Under the pieces are notes generated by a model, which made no database searches, was not told where the DNA came from, and saw only the letters and a program-made list of their open reading frames with translations. A stretch of 64,000 nucleotides of DNA from Paraburkholderia haematera. GTDB lineage: Bacteria > Pseudomonadota > Gammaproteobacteria > Burkholderiales > Burkholderiaceae. This document shows positions 1 to 9,034 of the stretch, piece by piece. The position numbers and the translations under genes were made by a program. The first letter of the stretch is position 1, and each line of letters starts with the position of its first letter. The DNA lies in contig NZ_CAJNBK010000006.1 in assembly GCF_905220975.1 (NCBI RefSeq), positions 62,001 to 126,000 of the forward strand, in the 5' to 3' direction.

Positions 1-701
1 CGCTTTTCCTGCGAGCGGATATCGAACAGCACCGGCGTTTTGCCGGCCGCGACTAGCGCCGCCAGCTCGTCGACTTCGATGCGTTGAGTCGCGAGCTTGG
101 AAATCAGCTGGCGCCGACGAATCCAGCGATAGGCCGCATACAGCAGCAGCAACGCGACGGCCACCAGCGCGGCGGTTCGGCCGAGGCGTCCGGCGATCGC
201 GAACAGCATGTCGATCTGTCGGGCGAACAGCGCGCCGATAATCAAACCGGTGCCCGACCACAAGGCGGCGCCGATGCTGTCGTAAGTGAGAAACGTGCGG
301 TAGCGCGCGCCCATTGCGCCGGCCATCGGAATCGACACGATCGACAAGCCCGGCACGAACTTCGCCACGGCCAGCACGCGCACGCCCCAGCGGCCGAAAA
401 AGCGTTCGGTCTTTTTTACACAGCTATCGCGTGACAGCGAAAGACGGCAGATCGTTTTCAGCGTGTTGCCGCCGTACACACGGCCGGCGAGATACCAGAT
501 GCTGTCGCCGATCAGCGTGGCGAATATCGACAACACAAGGACCGGCATCAGTTGCGTGCCCACTGACCCGGGATGCATGGCTGCCATCGCCCCGAACAGC
601 ACGAGCGACGGCATCGCCGGAACCGGCAGCCCGATCGAGGCGGCCAGCACGTTGGCGAAGACGAGCACGGGTCCATATTGCTCGACGAGATCATGTAGCA
701 T
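1..701 (-). CDS. DedA-family membrane protein fused to a rhodanese domain (3' end cut off)
   Basis: Reading leftward from the ATG at 701, the frame stays open to the window edge (about 233 codons). The N-terminal two thirds is a DedA/SNARE-associated inner-membrane protein: it has the family segment GRWGVRVLAVAKFVPGLS (the F-x-R/K-F-x-P-G type motif) and a following GAMGARYRTFL, with hydrophobic stretches on either side. DedA proteins are linked to membrane lipid transport and membrane potential. After the last membrane helix and a basic RWIRRR patch, the sequence IEVDELAALVAAGKTPVLFDIRS is the start of a rhodanese domain. Its catalytic cysteine loop would lie beyond the window, so activity cannot be judged. 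DedA-GlpE-type fusions are known in Burkholderia relatives. Confidence 0.85.
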   Translation of the reverse strand, partial: MLHDLVEQYGPVLVFANVLAASIGLPVPAMPSLVLFGAMAAMHPGSVGTQLMPVLVLSIFATLIGDSIWYLAGRVYGGNTLKTICRLSLSRDSCVKKTERFFGRWGVRVLAVAKFVPGLSIVSIPMAGAMGARYRTFLTYDSIGAALWSGTGLIIGALFARQIDMLFAIAGRLGRTAALVAVALLLLYAAYRWIRRRQLISKLATQRIEVDELAALVAAGKTPVLFDIRSQEK

Positions 702-1044
702 CGGCTTACATCCGCAGCCCTTTCGAGCGCGGCGCAGGTAGGGAAAGCAACGGAGTATGTAAGGATTATGGACGCATTTTCAAGACGTGCAAACGCCCGG
801 AAAACCGGCCCGCTATTCGGATGTTAAAAGCACGACCGCGGCATGCCTGGCGGGCCAAAAGCGCGGATTGAAAGCGCGAATGGAACAAAGCGAAAATAAT
901 AAAGCTTTCGCGGCAAACTCGTGGCGAATAACGCCCTACGGACGTCCGTAGGGCGTTATTCCGCAATCGGTTGACGACTCAAACTGGCAATGGAGAGGCA
1001 GCGTACAGCATTTGCGCGCGAGCGCTATGCCTCGCACCGCAGCT
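702..1044. other. Intergenic region upstream of the DedA-rhodanese gene
   Basis: No convincing gene. A 66-codon minus frame (766-966) has no family features and spans the perfect palindrome at 927-960. The part next to 701 presumably carries the promoter of the DedA gene; I could not pick out convincing boxes. Confidence 0.5.
927..960. repeat. Perfect 34-base palindrome
   Basis: The half-site AATAACGCCCTACGGAC is followed immediately by its exact reverse complement, giving 17-base arms with no spacer. Transcribed from either strand it would form a strong hairpin ending in UUAUU. It sits 85 bases beyond the stop of the small minus-strand gene at 1045-1296, so a bidirectional terminator is the simplest reading; a protein-binding site is the alternative. 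Confidence 0.7.
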
Positions 1045-1296
1045 TTACTGGCGATGATTGTGCTGTTCGCCCGGCAACTCCGCGCCATGCGCGCGAATCG
1101 CCGCAATTAGTTCGGCAGGCGTGATCTCGTAGCGCACTTCGCGGTGGATGCCTGGCTTGCGCTCATCGACCTCGATCAGAAGAATGCCTTTGCCGTCTTC
1201 TGTCGATTCGAGGCGCAGCGAGCGGAGTTCGCGCGCCGTTGCGTCGTCGTATTCGGTGAGCAGGGCCATTGACCCGGAGGACCCGGTAGTGCGCAT
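1045..1296 (-). CDS. Small conserved hypothetical protein (83 aa)
   Basis: An 83-residue acidic-to-neutral protein with no membrane segment or signal peptide. The core (residues 24-70) looks like a compact alpha/beta fold: LRSLRLESTEDGKGILLIEV, then REVRYEITPAELIAAIRAHG. The ATG at 1296 has an AAGGA-type ribosome site about nine bases upstream; an internal ATG at residue 10 is possible. I do not recognise a named family. Codon use matches the neighbouring genes, which supports a real gene. Confidence 0.6.
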   Translation of the reverse strand: MRTTGSSGSMALLTEYDDATARELRSLRLESTEDGKGILLIEVDERKPGIHREVRYEITPAELIAAIRAHGAELPGEQHNHRQ

Positions 1297-1763
1297 CGAG
1301 GTTGTCCTTGTTCCGTTGTTGATCGAACCATTGTACGGGCAGGCCGGTGCGCCGTCTGTCGCGCCGCGCTCACATCTCGATTTGCCCGTTCACCTATCTG
1401 CTTGCCGGGCGCCGCGCCGTGCTGTATTGGCCAACGGCTGGCGAGGCCTGCCGGGCAGCGCGAGCCGTGACGCCCGACTGTGTTAATCAGTTTAACGCGA
1501 CTCCCCGCCCCAACGACCTCATTTTTCGTGCCCCGTGCCGGTGCAGCGCTTCTCCCCGGCTGTCACAGTGCTGACGCGCGCATCGGTTAAGGGCAGGTGC
1601 AACGAGTACAACTGGCGGCAAAAAAATAGCCCGTCCTTGAAGAGACGGGCTGCTAAACGCCGTTGTTACTCGGATCAGCCTGCCCCTGCAACCAACTGGG
1701 CGCTGACGTTTCAATCGTGATGCGTCAATTGTGGGCTGTCGAGGTGGGAGTTACGCCGATCTA
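1297..1763. other. Intergenic region with one terminator
   Basis: About 470 bases without a supported gene. Several short frames on both strands lack family features. The only clear element is the terminator at 1621-1651 for the chemoreceptor gene to the right. Confidence 0.5.
1621..1651 (-). terminator. Rho-independent terminator of the PAS chemoreceptor gene
   Basis: On the minus strand AGCCCGTC pairs with GACGGGCT across a short loop and is followed by ATTTTTTT. It lies about 110 bases past the stop codon at 1764. Confidence 0.8.
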
Positions 1764-3455
1764 TCAGATTAATGCCGTTTCTTCCTGCTCGACTTCGCGT
1801 GCTGACGCGCGCGCCGGATGCAGCGCCGCGTTGTGCGTGGGTCTCTGCTGCGGCGGCTGCGGCGGCTGCGCGGCTCGCTGCGCCGGCGTGGGCGTGGCTT
1901 CGGCGACGGTGAAAAGGCGCACTGCTTCGTCCAGCACGTCGGCCTGTTCCGCGAGACGCTGCGCCGTGGCTGCCGCCTGCTCGACCAGTGCCGCATTCTG
2001 CTGCGTGGCGCCATCGAGATGCGAGACTGCCTGATTGACCTGGCGAATCCCTTCCGCCTGTTCGCTGCTCGCATTTGCCACTTCGACAATGATCGACGAC
2101 ACGCGGCTCACCGCTTCATCGATTGTGCGCATCTGTGAAGTCGTGCGTGCAACCAGTTCCGTGCCGAGTGCCACTTCGGTTGCGCTGGCTTCGACTACCG
2201 ACTTGATTTCCTTCGACGACTCCGCGCACCGTTGCGCCAGCATCCGTACTTCGCCCGCGACGACCGCGAACGAGCGGCCCGCTTCACCCGCGCGCGCCGC
2301 TTCGACTGCGGCATTCAGCGCCAGGATGTTGGTCTGGAACGCGATGCCGTCGATGACGCCCGTGATGTCCGCAATGCGCTTCGACGCCGCCGTGATGCCG
2401 GCCATGGTCTGCTCGACCTGGCCTGCGAGCTTGCCGCCAACGGCTGCCGCCGCTTGCGCGTCCCTGGCGAGATCGAGCGCGCGCACGCTGGCGTCGGCGT
2501 TGGCTTGCACGGTGGTGGTCAGTTCCTCCATGGTGGCGGCCGTTTCTTCGAGGGACGCCGCCTGCAATTCGGTGCGGCGCGCGAGATCGACATTGCCGCT
2601 GGAGATTTCACGCGCGTTGTCGAGCATGCCGGTGATCTGGGCACGCACGTCATAGACGATCGCCGCAAGATTGGCCTTCAGTTGATTCAAGGCCTGCAGC
2701 ACGTCGCCGAGATCGTCATGGCGCGCGATCACCAGATCGGCGGTCAGGTCGCCCGCGGCGAGACGGGTCGCGAAGCCGGACATCTCGCGAATGGGTTCGC
2801 CGAGTTGCCGCGTCAGCATCCGCCAGGACAAAAGGCTGAATGCGGTGGTGACCCCAAACGCAATCCAGAACGGCACGGGCGGCGTACCTCCCCATGCAGC
2901 GAGGCCGGTTAGCAGCAAAGCCAGCGGCGTGATTGCATAGCCGACCGCCGCCCGCGAGGCGACTGGCAGGCGCATGAGCGATTGCACGCGGCCGAACATA
3001 CCCGTGCGCACCACCACGCCGCGATGCAGTTTGAACGAACGCGACTCGCCAGTGCGGATTCGCGCGTACAACGCCTCAGCGGCGCGCACCGCATCGCGTG
3101 CCGGTTTCACGCGCACGCTCAGATAGCCGACCACCGCGCCTTTTTCGACGACCGGGGTGACGTTCGCTTGCACCCAGTAGTGATCGCCGTTCTTGCGGCG
3201 GTTCTTGACAAGCGCGGTCCACGGGCGACCGTCGCGGATCGTCGTCCACATGTCGGCGAAGGCTTCACGCGGCATGTCGGGATGACGGATCAGGTTGTGC
3301 GGCTGGCCGATCAGCTCTTCGCGCGTATAGCCCGAGACGGCGATGAAGGCCGGATTGCAATACTGGATGCGGCCGGTCAGATCGGTCGCGGAAACAAGCA
3401 TCTGTGACGAAGCGAATTCGTACTCGTGCCCGGTGATGGGCTGGTTGTTGCGCAT
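1764..3455 (-). CDS. Methyl-accepting chemotaxis protein with an N-terminal PAS domain (Aer-like)
   Basis: A 563-residue energy or aerotaxis-type receptor. Residues ~17-130 form a PAS domain of the Aer type ([48 protein letters not shown]), which in Aer binds FAD and senses redox state. A paired hydrophobic segment (~165-215) anchors it in the membrane without a periplasmic domain. HAMP follows, then the cytoplasmic signalling helix with the hairpin tip [20 protein letters not shown], which contacts CheA and CheW. The C-terminus ends EEETALI-like ([10 protein letters not shown]) rather than a canonical NWETF pentapeptide for CheR tethering. A sigma-28-type promoter lies at 3512-3538 and a terminator at 1621-1651, so it is probably a single-gene unit in the flagellar regulon. 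Confidence 0.93.
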   Translation of the reverse strand: MRNNQPITGHEYEFASSQMLVSATDLTGRIQYCNPAFIAVSGYTREELIGQPHNLIRHPDMPREAFADMWTTIRDGRPWTALVKNRRKNGDHYWVQANVTPVVEKGAVVGYLSVRVKPARDAVRAAEALYARIRTGESRSFKLHRGVVVRTGMFGRVQSLMRLPVASRAAVGYAITPLALLLTGLAAWGGTPPVPFWIAFGVTTAFSLLSWRMLTRQLGEPIREMSGFATRLAAGDLTADLVIARHDDLGDVLQALNQLKANLAAIVYDVRAQITGMLDNAREISSGNVDLARRTELQAASLEETAATMEELTTTVQANADASVRALDLARDAQAAAAVGGKLAGQVEQTMAGITAASKRIADITGVIDGIAFQTNILALNAAVEAARAGEAGRSFAVVAGEVRMLAQRCAESSKEIKSVVEASATEVALGTELVARTTSQMRTIDEAVSRVSSIIVEVANASSEQAEGIRQVNQAVSHLDGATQQNAALVEQAAATAQRLAEQADVLDEAVRLFTVAEATPTPAQRAAQPPQPPQQRPTHNAALHPARASAREVEQEETALI

Positions 3456-3511
3456 GGCTTTCCTTGCAGGTGCGGACGCGCGTCCGCGCGGTCCTTACAT
3501 CTATGCAAGGA

Positions 3512-3538
3512 ATAACGGCATTACCCACGCGGTCTTGA
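3512..3538 (-). promoter_or_regulatory. Sigma-28 (FliA) promoter of the PAS chemoreceptor
   Basis: On the minus strand TCAAGACC, exactly 11 bases, then GCCGTTAT. The FliA consensus is TAAAGTTT-N11-GCCGATAA; the -10 box keeps GCCG and the trailing TA. The start codon at 3455 is about 55 bases downstream. Two further chemoreceptors in the window have the same arrangement. Confidence 0.75.
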
Positions 3539-3755
3539 GGGTTTCCCAGTAAACCACTCAGGTTTATGACGCCCTGAGCCGTTATCGCAAGGTTGTCTTC
3601 ATGCTCGTTGTATCGCCATGAAAATGGGTGCCGGATGCGTTTCGCCGTGCCTTCAAAAGCGTTACACTGCGCCGGTACAAGGCCTGCAGACGTGTCCCGT
3701 CGCCTCGTCCCCGCAGCGGTCTGCCTGCATGAAATCACGCTAGCTAAGCGCACTG

Positions 3756-6700
3756 ATGCAGAAGATCCTCGACCGTACTCAGGAATCATTGGCGCACGCG
3801 TTCGCCTCGCTCGCGCATAATGCCAGGCGCCAACAGCGCTTGTACCTCGCAACGATTGTTTCGCTTCTGTTGATCGTTGTGATCTTCGCGCTGCTGCTGG
3901 CCGCGCTTGCCGCGGCGAAGCAGCTCGACTATCGGCGCGCCTTCTCCTCCCAGAATGCTGCCGATATCTCACAGCTCCTGCATCGGGAAGAGTCGTTTCT
4001 ACGGCGTGCCGAATTCACGCTCGACTACTATCACGGTACCGACAACGTGCTGCATGTGCCGGCGGGTGTCGAGGAATCGGTCCGGCTAACCGGCGTCGCG
4101 CGCGGCACGGTCGATAGGGTCGACGCGCAATTCGACCTGCTGGTTGGCGAAGCAACGCGCACGGCATGGGGGCCGCAACTGGGCGCAAACCTGTGGCGCC
4201 TGTACGAAGCCGCCCAGTCCACCTTGGTCACCCAGCAGGCATTCGAACTGCGGCAACGCGCGATGTTGCTCGGGCTTAACGAAGACTATGCCGCGATCCT
4301 GCCATCGGTTAAACAACCGGCGGCCGGGCCCGCTACTGATGCCGGCGCCACACATACGCCGCCGCTGCAGCCGGCGATGGTGAGCAGCGTGCGCGAAACC
4401 CTGGAACGCGAACTGCTGGCGCAAACCGGCAAACGGGTGCCCGGCAAGGGCGAGCGTGTCTGGCTGGGCCCGTATCGCGACCCGCTCGAAGGTATCCCGG
4501 TGATGTCGGAGGTGAGTGCCAACTATGTCGGCGATGCGCCGACCGTGCTGATCACGGTGAGCATTCCGCTCGAAGCGCTTTCGGCGCTGCTTATCCGGCC
4601 CAACAGCGTGGGAACGCTGCTGTTAATGACGGCGGACCGCCGCGTGGCCGTGTCGATGCCTCCCGTCGACGGGCAAACCGCAACCATGCTGCAGGACGTT
4701 ATCGCCCAGACGCCGCCAGGCACCGATCGCTTCACGCGCAACGGCATGATTCTGAGCGTCCCGCTCATACCGGGCTTCGGCTCGCTGGTCAGCTATATGT
4801 CCTGGCGCGCGCTGGCTGCCGCGCTCGGCTGGCAACTGGCCGTGCTGGCCGGCCTCACGCTGCTGATTCTGCTGGCGATCGCGTTGACGGCCCGTTTCTG
4901 GGGTCTCCGCCTGTTGCGGAACACTTTTGCGGAAACTTCACGCGCGCTGGAAAGCGAAACGATCAATCGCATTCTGGTTAGCGCGACGCCGATCGGCTTG
5001 TGCATCATCGGGCAAAGCGACTATTCGATCCTGACCGCCAACGCGCTTGCCGAAGAATTGCTGCATATCGAACCGGGCGGCAATCGCTTGCCACAGCACA
5101 TCGTCGGCGAGTTCCGTGCCCAGGGGCCGAACAATCCTTCCGTCGCAGCGTTCGCCAAGGTCGCCTCATTTGTCACGCCTGCACGGTCGCCGCAGACCGA
5201 GATACAGACACAGCCGCCGTCGCAACCGCAGCCGGACGAAAGCGCCGCTGCGCACGTCCAGTTTCTCCAGTTCACCTACGCACCCGCGCACTACGCCGAC
5301 AAGGAAGTGCTGTTCTGTGCGATTCTTGACGTCACTGCGCAGCATGCGCTCGAGCAGCAATTGCGGCTTGCGCAGCGGACCTCCGAGACCATGATGCGCG
5401 CGCGCTCGAATTTTTTCGCGTCGATGAGCCATGAGATCCGTACGCCGTTGAACGCGTTGCTTGGCAATCTCGAACTGTTCGCGCGAACCCCGGGACTCGA
5501 CGCGCACGCGCAACGGCTCACGGCATTAAATGTCGCCGCCGATGCGTTGCGCCGAATCGTGAGTGACATTCTTGATTTTTCGAAGATCGATGCCGGCGAG
5601 ATGAAGCTCGTGAGCGAATCGTTCCGTCTGCTCGACGATTTCGAAAATCTGGCGCTCTCCTACGCGCCGATGACGGCGGATCGTGCGATCCGCTTTTATG
5701 CGCATCTGTCGCCGACGCTCGATCAGGTGCTGCGTGGCGACCGCACGCGCATCGCGCAGATCGTCAATAACCTGTTGAGCAACGCGTTTAAATTCACTTC
5801 GTGCGGCAAGATCACGCTGAATGCGGGAGTGAAGGACGATCTGCAAGGCCGCCCGATTCTGACCTTTCAGGTCTGCGATTCGGGGATCGGCATGGATCAG
5901 GCGCTGGTGGCGCGCATCTTTAGTCCATTCGTGCAGGGCGAGGCGAGTACATCGAGCCGCTACGGTGGCACGGGTCTCGGGCTGTCGATCTGCGCGCGGC
6001 TATGCGAGTTGATGGGCGGCCATATTTCGGTCGAGAGCGTGCTGGGCGTCGGCAGCGCATTCAGCGCTTCAATCCCGCTCGCGCCGCCGGCCGATGCGGT
6101 GCGCGAGCCGGCTGTGGAGCCGGCACACCGTGGCAACGTGCTGGTGCTGTCCCAGGAACGCGAGTCCGGACGGATCATCGATAGCAGCTTGCATCTGGCG
6201 GGCTGGACCGTCCACACGGTGGTGTCAATGCGCAGCGCGCAAGCCTGGTTGCACGTGAACCGGCCCGATGCACTGGTGGTTACCGGTGAATACGACCTCG
6301 ACGCGGTTGCCGCATTGCGCGCGGTGCAGCCGGTCGGCGCGGCGTGGATCACCCGCACCGGGCCGCATCGTCCGGTCTCGCGCGGCGATGGCGTGCTCGA
6401 AGTCACCGAATTCAGCCGCAAGGCGATTCTCTCGGCGCTCGATCTCGCGGCCGAGGGCACAAACGACACCGACCGGTTCGCGGCGCAGTCCACCCACCCC
6501 GCGGACTTCGCCTTGCCGCCGCCGGTGGCCAATCCTGCCTTGCAAGGCTTGACGATTCTGGTTGCCGAGGACAATCCACTGAACCAGACCTTGATCGTCG
6601 AGCAACTCAGCGCGCTGGGCTGTTTGCCGACGGTCGCCGGCGATGGACGGCAAGCGTTGGCGGTATTTGAACAGGCGCGCTTTGAAGTGGTTTTGACCGA

Positions 6701-7274
6701 CATCCATATGCCGATCATGGACGGCTACGAATTGCTGGCGGCGTTGCGCAAGGCCCACCCGGAGGTGCCGGTGCTGGCTTTCAGCGCCGTCACCGATAAT
6801 CAGCAGCCCGACGGTTGGCTTGAGCGTGGTTTTACCGGGCATGTCGCAAAGCCGGCGTCGTTGGCAGAGTTGGAGAGCGCCTTGCTTGTGCTCGTTTCCG
6901 CGCGGCGTCAGCCGCAGCCGGCGAGCGCGGCGATCTCGGCGACCGTCGTCACGACCGCCGAACCGGCGGACACGCTCAACGAAGACGACAAAGCGCGCTA
7001 TACGGCCATGCTCAAAGCGCACTTGCAAAACGATCTGCCGAAATTGCTGGCGATTGTCGAGCGAGAGGACCGCCAGGCGTTGGGCGCCTGGTCGCATAGC
7101 GCGGGCGGCGCATTCATGATCGTGCGGCAGCCGCAGTTCGCGGAGCAATGCCGTGCGTTGCAGCGGCTATGTGAGAACAGCGAGCATTGGACGACCGAGA
7201 TGGACGAACGCGCGATTTCGCTGCATGAGGCGCTATGCGATCACTTCGGATTGGATGAGGCGTCGACACAATGA
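3756..7274 (+). CDS. Hybrid sensor histidine kinase, BvgS-like (kinase, receivers, Hpt)
   Basis: A 1172-residue membrane sensor with a full phosphorelay in one chain. A transmembrane helix (~31-54) and a second (~350-380) enclose a periplasmic sensor of ~295 residues that I cannot assign. A PAS-like segment (~395-530) precedes the HisKA domain, where His559 sits in FFASMSHEIRTPLNALLGN. The ATPase domain has NNLLSNAFKFT, DSGIGM and YGGTGLGLSI. A first receiver-like segment (~790-895) lacks a clear phospho-acceptor. The second receiver is intact: EDNP, Asp982 in VVLTDIHMPIMDGYEL. The C-terminal Hpt region has candidate His1114 in WSHSAGGAFMI, the counterpart of BvgS HRIKG. No response-regulator gene is adjacent, so its output partner is unknown. 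The stop is close to a hairpin shared with the convergent permease gene. Confidence 0.93.
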   Translation: MQKILDRTQESLAHAFASLAHNARRQQRLYLATIVSLLLIVVIFALLLAALAAAKQLDYRRAFSSQNAADISQLLHREESFLRRAEFTLDYYHGTDNVLHVPAGVEESVRLTGVARGTVDRVDAQFDLLVGEATRTAWGPQLGANLWRLYEAAQSTLVTQQAFELRQRAMLLGLNEDYAAILPSVKQPAAGPATDAGATHTPPLQPAMVSSVRETLERELLAQTGKRVPGKGERVWLGPYRDPLEGIPVMSEVSANYVGDAPTVLITVSIPLEALSALLIRPNSVGTLLLMTADRRVAVSMPPVDGQTATMLQDVIAQTPPGTDRFTRNGMILSVPLIPGFGSLVSYMSWRALAAALGWQLAVLAGLTLLILLAIALTARFWGLRLLRNTFAETSRALESETINRILVSATPIGLCIIGQSDYSILTANALAEELLHIEPGGNRLPQHIVGEFRAQGPNNPSVAAFAKVASFVTPARSPQTEIQTQPPSQPQPDESAAAHVQFLQFTYAPAHYADKEVLFCAILDVTAQHALEQQLRLAQRTSETMMRARSNFFASMSHEIRTPLNALLGNLELFARTPGLDAHAQRLTALNVAADALRRIVSDILDFSKIDAGEMKLVSESFRLLDDFENLALSYAPMTADRAIRFYAHLSPTLDQVLRGDRTRIAQIVNNLLSNAFKFTSCGKITLNAGVKDDLQGRPILTFQVCDSGIGMDQALVARIFSPFVQGEASTSSRYGGTGLGLSICARLCELMGGHISVESVLGVGSAFSASIPLAPPADAVREPAVEPAHRGNVLVLSQERESGRIIDSSLHLAGWTVHTVVSMRSAQAWLHVNRPDALVVTGEYDLDAVAALRAVQPVGAAWITRTGPHRPVSRGDGVLEVTEFSRKAILSALDLAAEGTNDTDRFAAQSTHPADFALPPPVANPALQGLTILVAEDNPLNQTLIVEQLSALGCLPTVAGDGRQALAVFEQARFEVVLTDIHMPIMDGYELLAALRKAHPEVPVLAFSAVTDNQQPDGWLERGFTGHVAKPASLAELESALLVLVSARRQPQPASAAISATVVTTAEPADTLNEDDKARYTAMLKAHLQNDLPKLLAIVEREDRQALGAWSHSAGGAFMIVRQPQFAEQCRALQRLCENSEHWTTEMDERAISLHEALCDHFGLDEASTQ

Positions 7275-7280
7275 TGCGTT

Positions 7281-7311
7281 CTCAACGTCTCGATCGATTC
7301 AAGACGTTGAG
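7281..7311. terminator. Hairpin between two convergent genes
   Basis: CTCAACGTCT and AGACGTTGAG form a perfect 10-bp stem with an 11-base loop, in the 47-base gap between the kinase gene and the permease gene. There is no clear T-run on either side, so termination strength is uncertain. Confidence 0.55.
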
Positions 7312-7321
7312 TATCGAACGA

Positions 7322-8722
7322 TCAAACCAGTCCGGTCATGTAATACACCGCGATCACGAAGAAAACGGCCAACGTCTTGATCACCGTCACCGCAAAGATA
7401 TCGCGGTATGACTGGCGGTGCGTCAATCCCGTCACGGCCAGCAGCGTGATCACCGCGCCGTTATGCGGCAGCGTGTCCATCCCGCCGCTCGCCATGGCGA
7501 CAACCCGGTGCAGCACTTCCATCGGGATATGCGCCGCTTCAGCGCCCTTGATGAACGTGTCGGACATGGCCGCGAGCGCGATGCTCATACCACCCGACGC
7601 CGAACCCGTGATACCCGCAAGCGAACTCACCGAAACCGCGGCATTGACGAGCGGATTAGGAATGCTCTTCAGCGCATCGCTGACCACCAGAAAGCCGGGC
7701 AAAGCCGCGATCACGCCGCCAAAACCATATTCCGACGCCGTATTCAATGAAGCCAGCAGTGCGCCCGCCACTGCCGCCTTGGTGCCGACCGCGAAGCGCT
7801 CACGCACGCGGCCGAACGCCGTCACCACGACCATCACGATACCGAGCAGCAGCGCGCCTTCGACGGCCCAGATCGCGACCACGCTTTTGATCGTCGTCGT
7901 GACCGGTGCATGGATGCCCGGCAGGATGTCCGGTGTGACGGTGTACGTTGCGCCGTACCAGTTCGGAATCCAGCGCGTCAGCAGGAAGTTCGCCACGCCC
8001 ACCAGCACCAGCGGCGCAACCGCCAGCAGCGGATGCGGCAGTTGCTTCGATTCGACGCGCTCCGGCTCGTTGACGAGATTCGTGCCGTAGCCTTCGCCGG
8101 TCGCCATCGCCGCGCGGCGGCGCCATTCCAGATACGTGAGGCCAACCGCGATGATGAACAGCGAGCCGATCACGCCGAGCGTGGGCGCGGCCCATGACGT
8201 CGTCTTGAAGAAGGTGGTCGGGATGATGTTCTGGATCTGCGGCGTGCCCGGCAGTGAATCCATCGTGAACGAGAACGCGCCGAGCGCGATCGCGCCAGGC
8301 ATCAGGCGTTTCGGAATATTGCTCTGACGGTACAACTCGGCCGCGAACGGATACACGGCGAACACCACCACGAACAACGATACGCCGCCATAGGTGAGCA
8401 AGGCGCACACCGCGACGATCACCGCATTGGCGCGTGAGCGGCCAATATACCGGATGGCCGCGGCCACGATCGACTCCGAGAAGCCGGAGAGTTCAATGAC
8501 CTTGCCGAACACCGCGCCCAGCAGAAATACGGGGAAGTAAAGCTTCACGAAGCCGACCATCTTCTCCATGAAAATGCCGGAGAACACCGGTGCAACGGCA
8601 CCCGGATCGGTCAGCAGCACCGCGCCAAGGGCGGCGATCGGTGCGAACAGAATGACGCTGTAGCCGCGATACGCGGCAAACATCAGAAACGCCAGCGCGG
8701 CGAGGACGATGACAAAGGACAT
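7322..8722 (-). CDS. GntP-family permease
   Basis: A 466-residue inner-membrane transporter with about a dozen hydrophobic helices, of the gluconate:H+ symporter (GntP) superfamily. Family features include MDSLPGTPQIQNIIPTTFF, AASEYGFGGVIAALPGF-like (NTASEYGFGGVIAALPG) and TGSASGGMSIALAA, followed by GGMDTLPHNGAVITLL near the end. Substrates in the family are gluconate, other sugar acids, glycerate or hydroxy acids; the sequence does not decide which. The frame extends upstream to 8908, but the ATG at 8722 has a GGAG site at proper distance and begins a typical hydrophobic helix; a longer start would also cover the sigma-54 promoter at 8793-8808. It diverges from a sigma-54 activator, which is probably its regulator. 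Confidence 0.9.
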   Translation of the reverse strand: MSFVIVLAALAFLMFAAYRGYSVILFAPIAALGAVLLTDPGAVAPVFSGIFMEKMVGFVKLYFPVFLLGAVFGKVIELSGFSESIVAAAIRYIGRSRANAVIVAVCALLTYGGVSLFVVVFAVYPFAAELYRQSNIPKRLMPGAIALGAFSFTMDSLPGTPQIQNIIPTTFFKTTSWAAPTLGVIGSLFIIAVGLTYLEWRRRAAMATGEGYGTNLVNEPERVESKQLPHPLLAVAPLVLVGVANFLLTRWIPNWYGATYTVTPDILPGIHAPVTTTIKSVVAIWAVEGALLLGIVMVVVTAFGRVRERFAVGTKAAVAGALLASLNTASEYGFGGVIAALPGFLVVSDALKSIPNPLVNAAVSVSSLAGITGSASGGMSIALAAMSDTFIKGAEAAHIPMEVLHRVVAMASGGMDTLPHNGAVITLLAVTGLTHRQSYRDIFAVTVIKTLAVFFVIAVYYMTGLV

Positions 8723-8792
8723 TGAGTCTCCAAAGCTTGGTTGTTCTACGTGTACGCCGTCTCGATGAGTGCGACGGCCCGGCGCCCGCAAA

Positions 8793-8808
8793 TGCAGATT
8801 CCATGCCA
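8793..8808 (-). promoter_or_regulatory. Sigma-54 (-24/-12) promoter of the permease gene
   Basis: The minus strand reads TGGCATGGAATCTGCA against the consensus TGGCACRNNNNTTGCW. The invariant GG and GC are present with exactly ten bases between them. The predicted start of transcription is about 60 bases before the permease ATG at 8722. The divergent neighbour encodes a sigma-54-dependent activator. Confidence 0.8.
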
Positions 8809-8820
8809 CGTGCGCTCCAG

Positions 8821-8900
8821 CGGCCTGCCCGTTGATTTCACAGGCCGAAGCTCGAAACGTGATGCGGCCGATTGTACCCAAACGTCTCAAAAACGGGACG
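8821..8900. promoter_or_regulatory. Candidate activator-binding region upstream of the sigma-54 promoter
   Basis: Two inverted repeats lie upstream of the -24 box: CGGCCTG (8821-8827) with CAGGCCG (8841-8847), and the imperfect CGTCTC-N6-GGGACG (8883-8900). The second lies about 75-90 bases from the -24 box, the usual distance for an enhancer-binding protein. Which one is used, if either, is a guess. Confidence 0.35.
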
Positions 8901-9034
8901 CAAATCAACTGAACATAGGTCGAACTGAGGTTAAACCATTACGGGACAAGCTTGCTGGCGATCTCGTCGATGAGATAAGCTGTCTACGAAATGAGATATG
9001 CATAAATAAAACGATGGCCGGAGACAGCGACACC

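Noticed and set aside
766..966. 66-codon minus frame spanning the perfect palindrome
   Set aside because: Composition and lack of a ribosome site suggest a chance frame; the palindrome explains the sequence better.
8970..9001. Direct repeat ATGAGATAAGC / ATGAGATATGC as an activator site
   Set aside because: The 21-base spacing is suggestive, but the copies lie far from the sigma-54 promoter and next to the activator's own start, with one mismatch; too weak to call.
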